Shown here one piece after another: positions 55,902 to 56,082 of a stretch of DNA of 56,082 nt (the first letter of the stretch is position 1; each line of letters starts with the position of its first letter). Location: assembly GCF_002783505.1 (NCBI RefSeq), contig NZ_PFGL01000028.1, positions 1-56,082 of the forward strand. The letters run 5' to 3'. The position numbers and the translations under genes were made by a program. This DNA is from Shewanella sp. CG12_big_fil_rev_8_21_14_0_65_47_15. GTDB taxonomy: Bacteria > Pseudomonadota > Gammaproteobacteria > Enterobacterales > Shewanellaceae. The notes under the pieces are model-generated. The model ran no database searches and was not told the origin of the DNA. It saw only the letters and a list, made by a program, of their open reading frames with translations.

Positions 55902-56082
55902 TTAGTTTGTTGAGGATAACTCAATGGCTTTATTCAGAGCACAGACAAAACTACCGATATCGGCCTTGCCTGTACCCGCGAGATCGAGCGCCGTACCATG
56001 GTCAACCGAGGTACGGATATAGGGTAAACCTAAGGTGATGTTTACCGATTTGCCAAATCCCTGTGACTTGAGAACGGGAAGC
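55902..56082 (-). CDS. pdxA: 4-hydroxythreonine-4-phosphate dehydrogenase, C-terminal part
   Basis: The last 59 codons of pdxA, running off the right edge. The frame gives [19 protein letters not shown] followed by [17 protein letters not shown], the family end motif with the metal-ligand His in SVDHGTA. Vitamin B6 synthesis. First seen member of the pdxA-rsmA-apaG-apaH unit; surA would be expected beyond. Confidence 0.95.
   Translation of the reverse strand, partial: LPVLKSQGFGKSVNITLGLPYIRTSVDHGTALDLAGTGKADIGSFVCALNKAIELSSTN

Overview
The window reads as chromosomal DNA of a marine or aquatic gammaproteobacterium, most likely a Shewanella close to the S. oneidensis / MR-4 / ANA-3 group. 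The assignment rests on gene order and protein style, recalled from memory and not searched: hugA-hugX-hugZ opposite tonB-exbB-exbD-hmuT-hmuU-hmuV, csgEFG, a SpoIIAA-like/UspA cluster, and the housekeeping blocks ung / ispB / rplU-rpmA-obgE / folA and apaH-apaG-rsmA-pdxA. Coding density is high, and no rRNA, tRNA, CRISPR array, prophage or insertion sequence was seen.

Layout. 1-2313 (minus): accessory cassette with a RelE/ParE-like domain joined to an alpha/beta-hydrolase, followed by two tandem paralogous genes of unknown family, the second cut by the window edge; it looks like a toxic effector with duplicated protector genes. 2674-5396 (minus): SnoaL-like protein, secreted unknown, dihydroorotase PyrC. 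5731-14035 (plus): MacA/MacB-like export operon (adaptor, small membrane protein, ATPase, two FtsX-type permeases), then its NtrC-type response regulator and histidine kinase; a clear sigma-54 promoter and GTGTCCG/CGGACAC sites lie in front of it. 14294-15916: curli accessory genes csgE, csgF, csgG. 16075-18308 (minus): TetR regulator and aldehyde dehydrogenase with a 28-bp palindrome upstream. 18525-22609: SpoIIAA-like, two UspA, solute-binding, DUF924, wHTH and DUF2956 proteins.

22704-31245: complete haem uptake locus (ABC importer HmuTUV, TonB-ExbB-ExbD energiser, outer-membrane receptor HugA, cytosolic HugX and HugZ) around one Fur-box-like site. 31424-34974: MsbA-type ABC exporter and acyl-CoA synthetase. 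35149-41333: CcoG, a PAS-AAA+ sigma-54 activator and a large TonB-dependent receptor; ccoG has a good sigma-54 promoter, and the same CGATATATCG palindrome occurs twice upstream of it and once upstream of the activator gene. 41643-45784: S10 carboxypeptidase, LysE exporter, DUF3144, an isolated prepilin, uracil-DNA glycosylase. 45860-51480: ispB, rplU-rpmA, obgE, split ThrE exporter, folA, DUF3718. 51680-56082 (minus): chemotaxis receptor, then apaH, apaG, rsmA and the 3' end of pdxA.

The most promising parts for new biology are the RelE-like/hydrolase cassette at the left edge and the two self-contained sigma-54 circuits, where activator gene, likely enhancer palindromes and -24/-12 promoter can all be read from the sequence.
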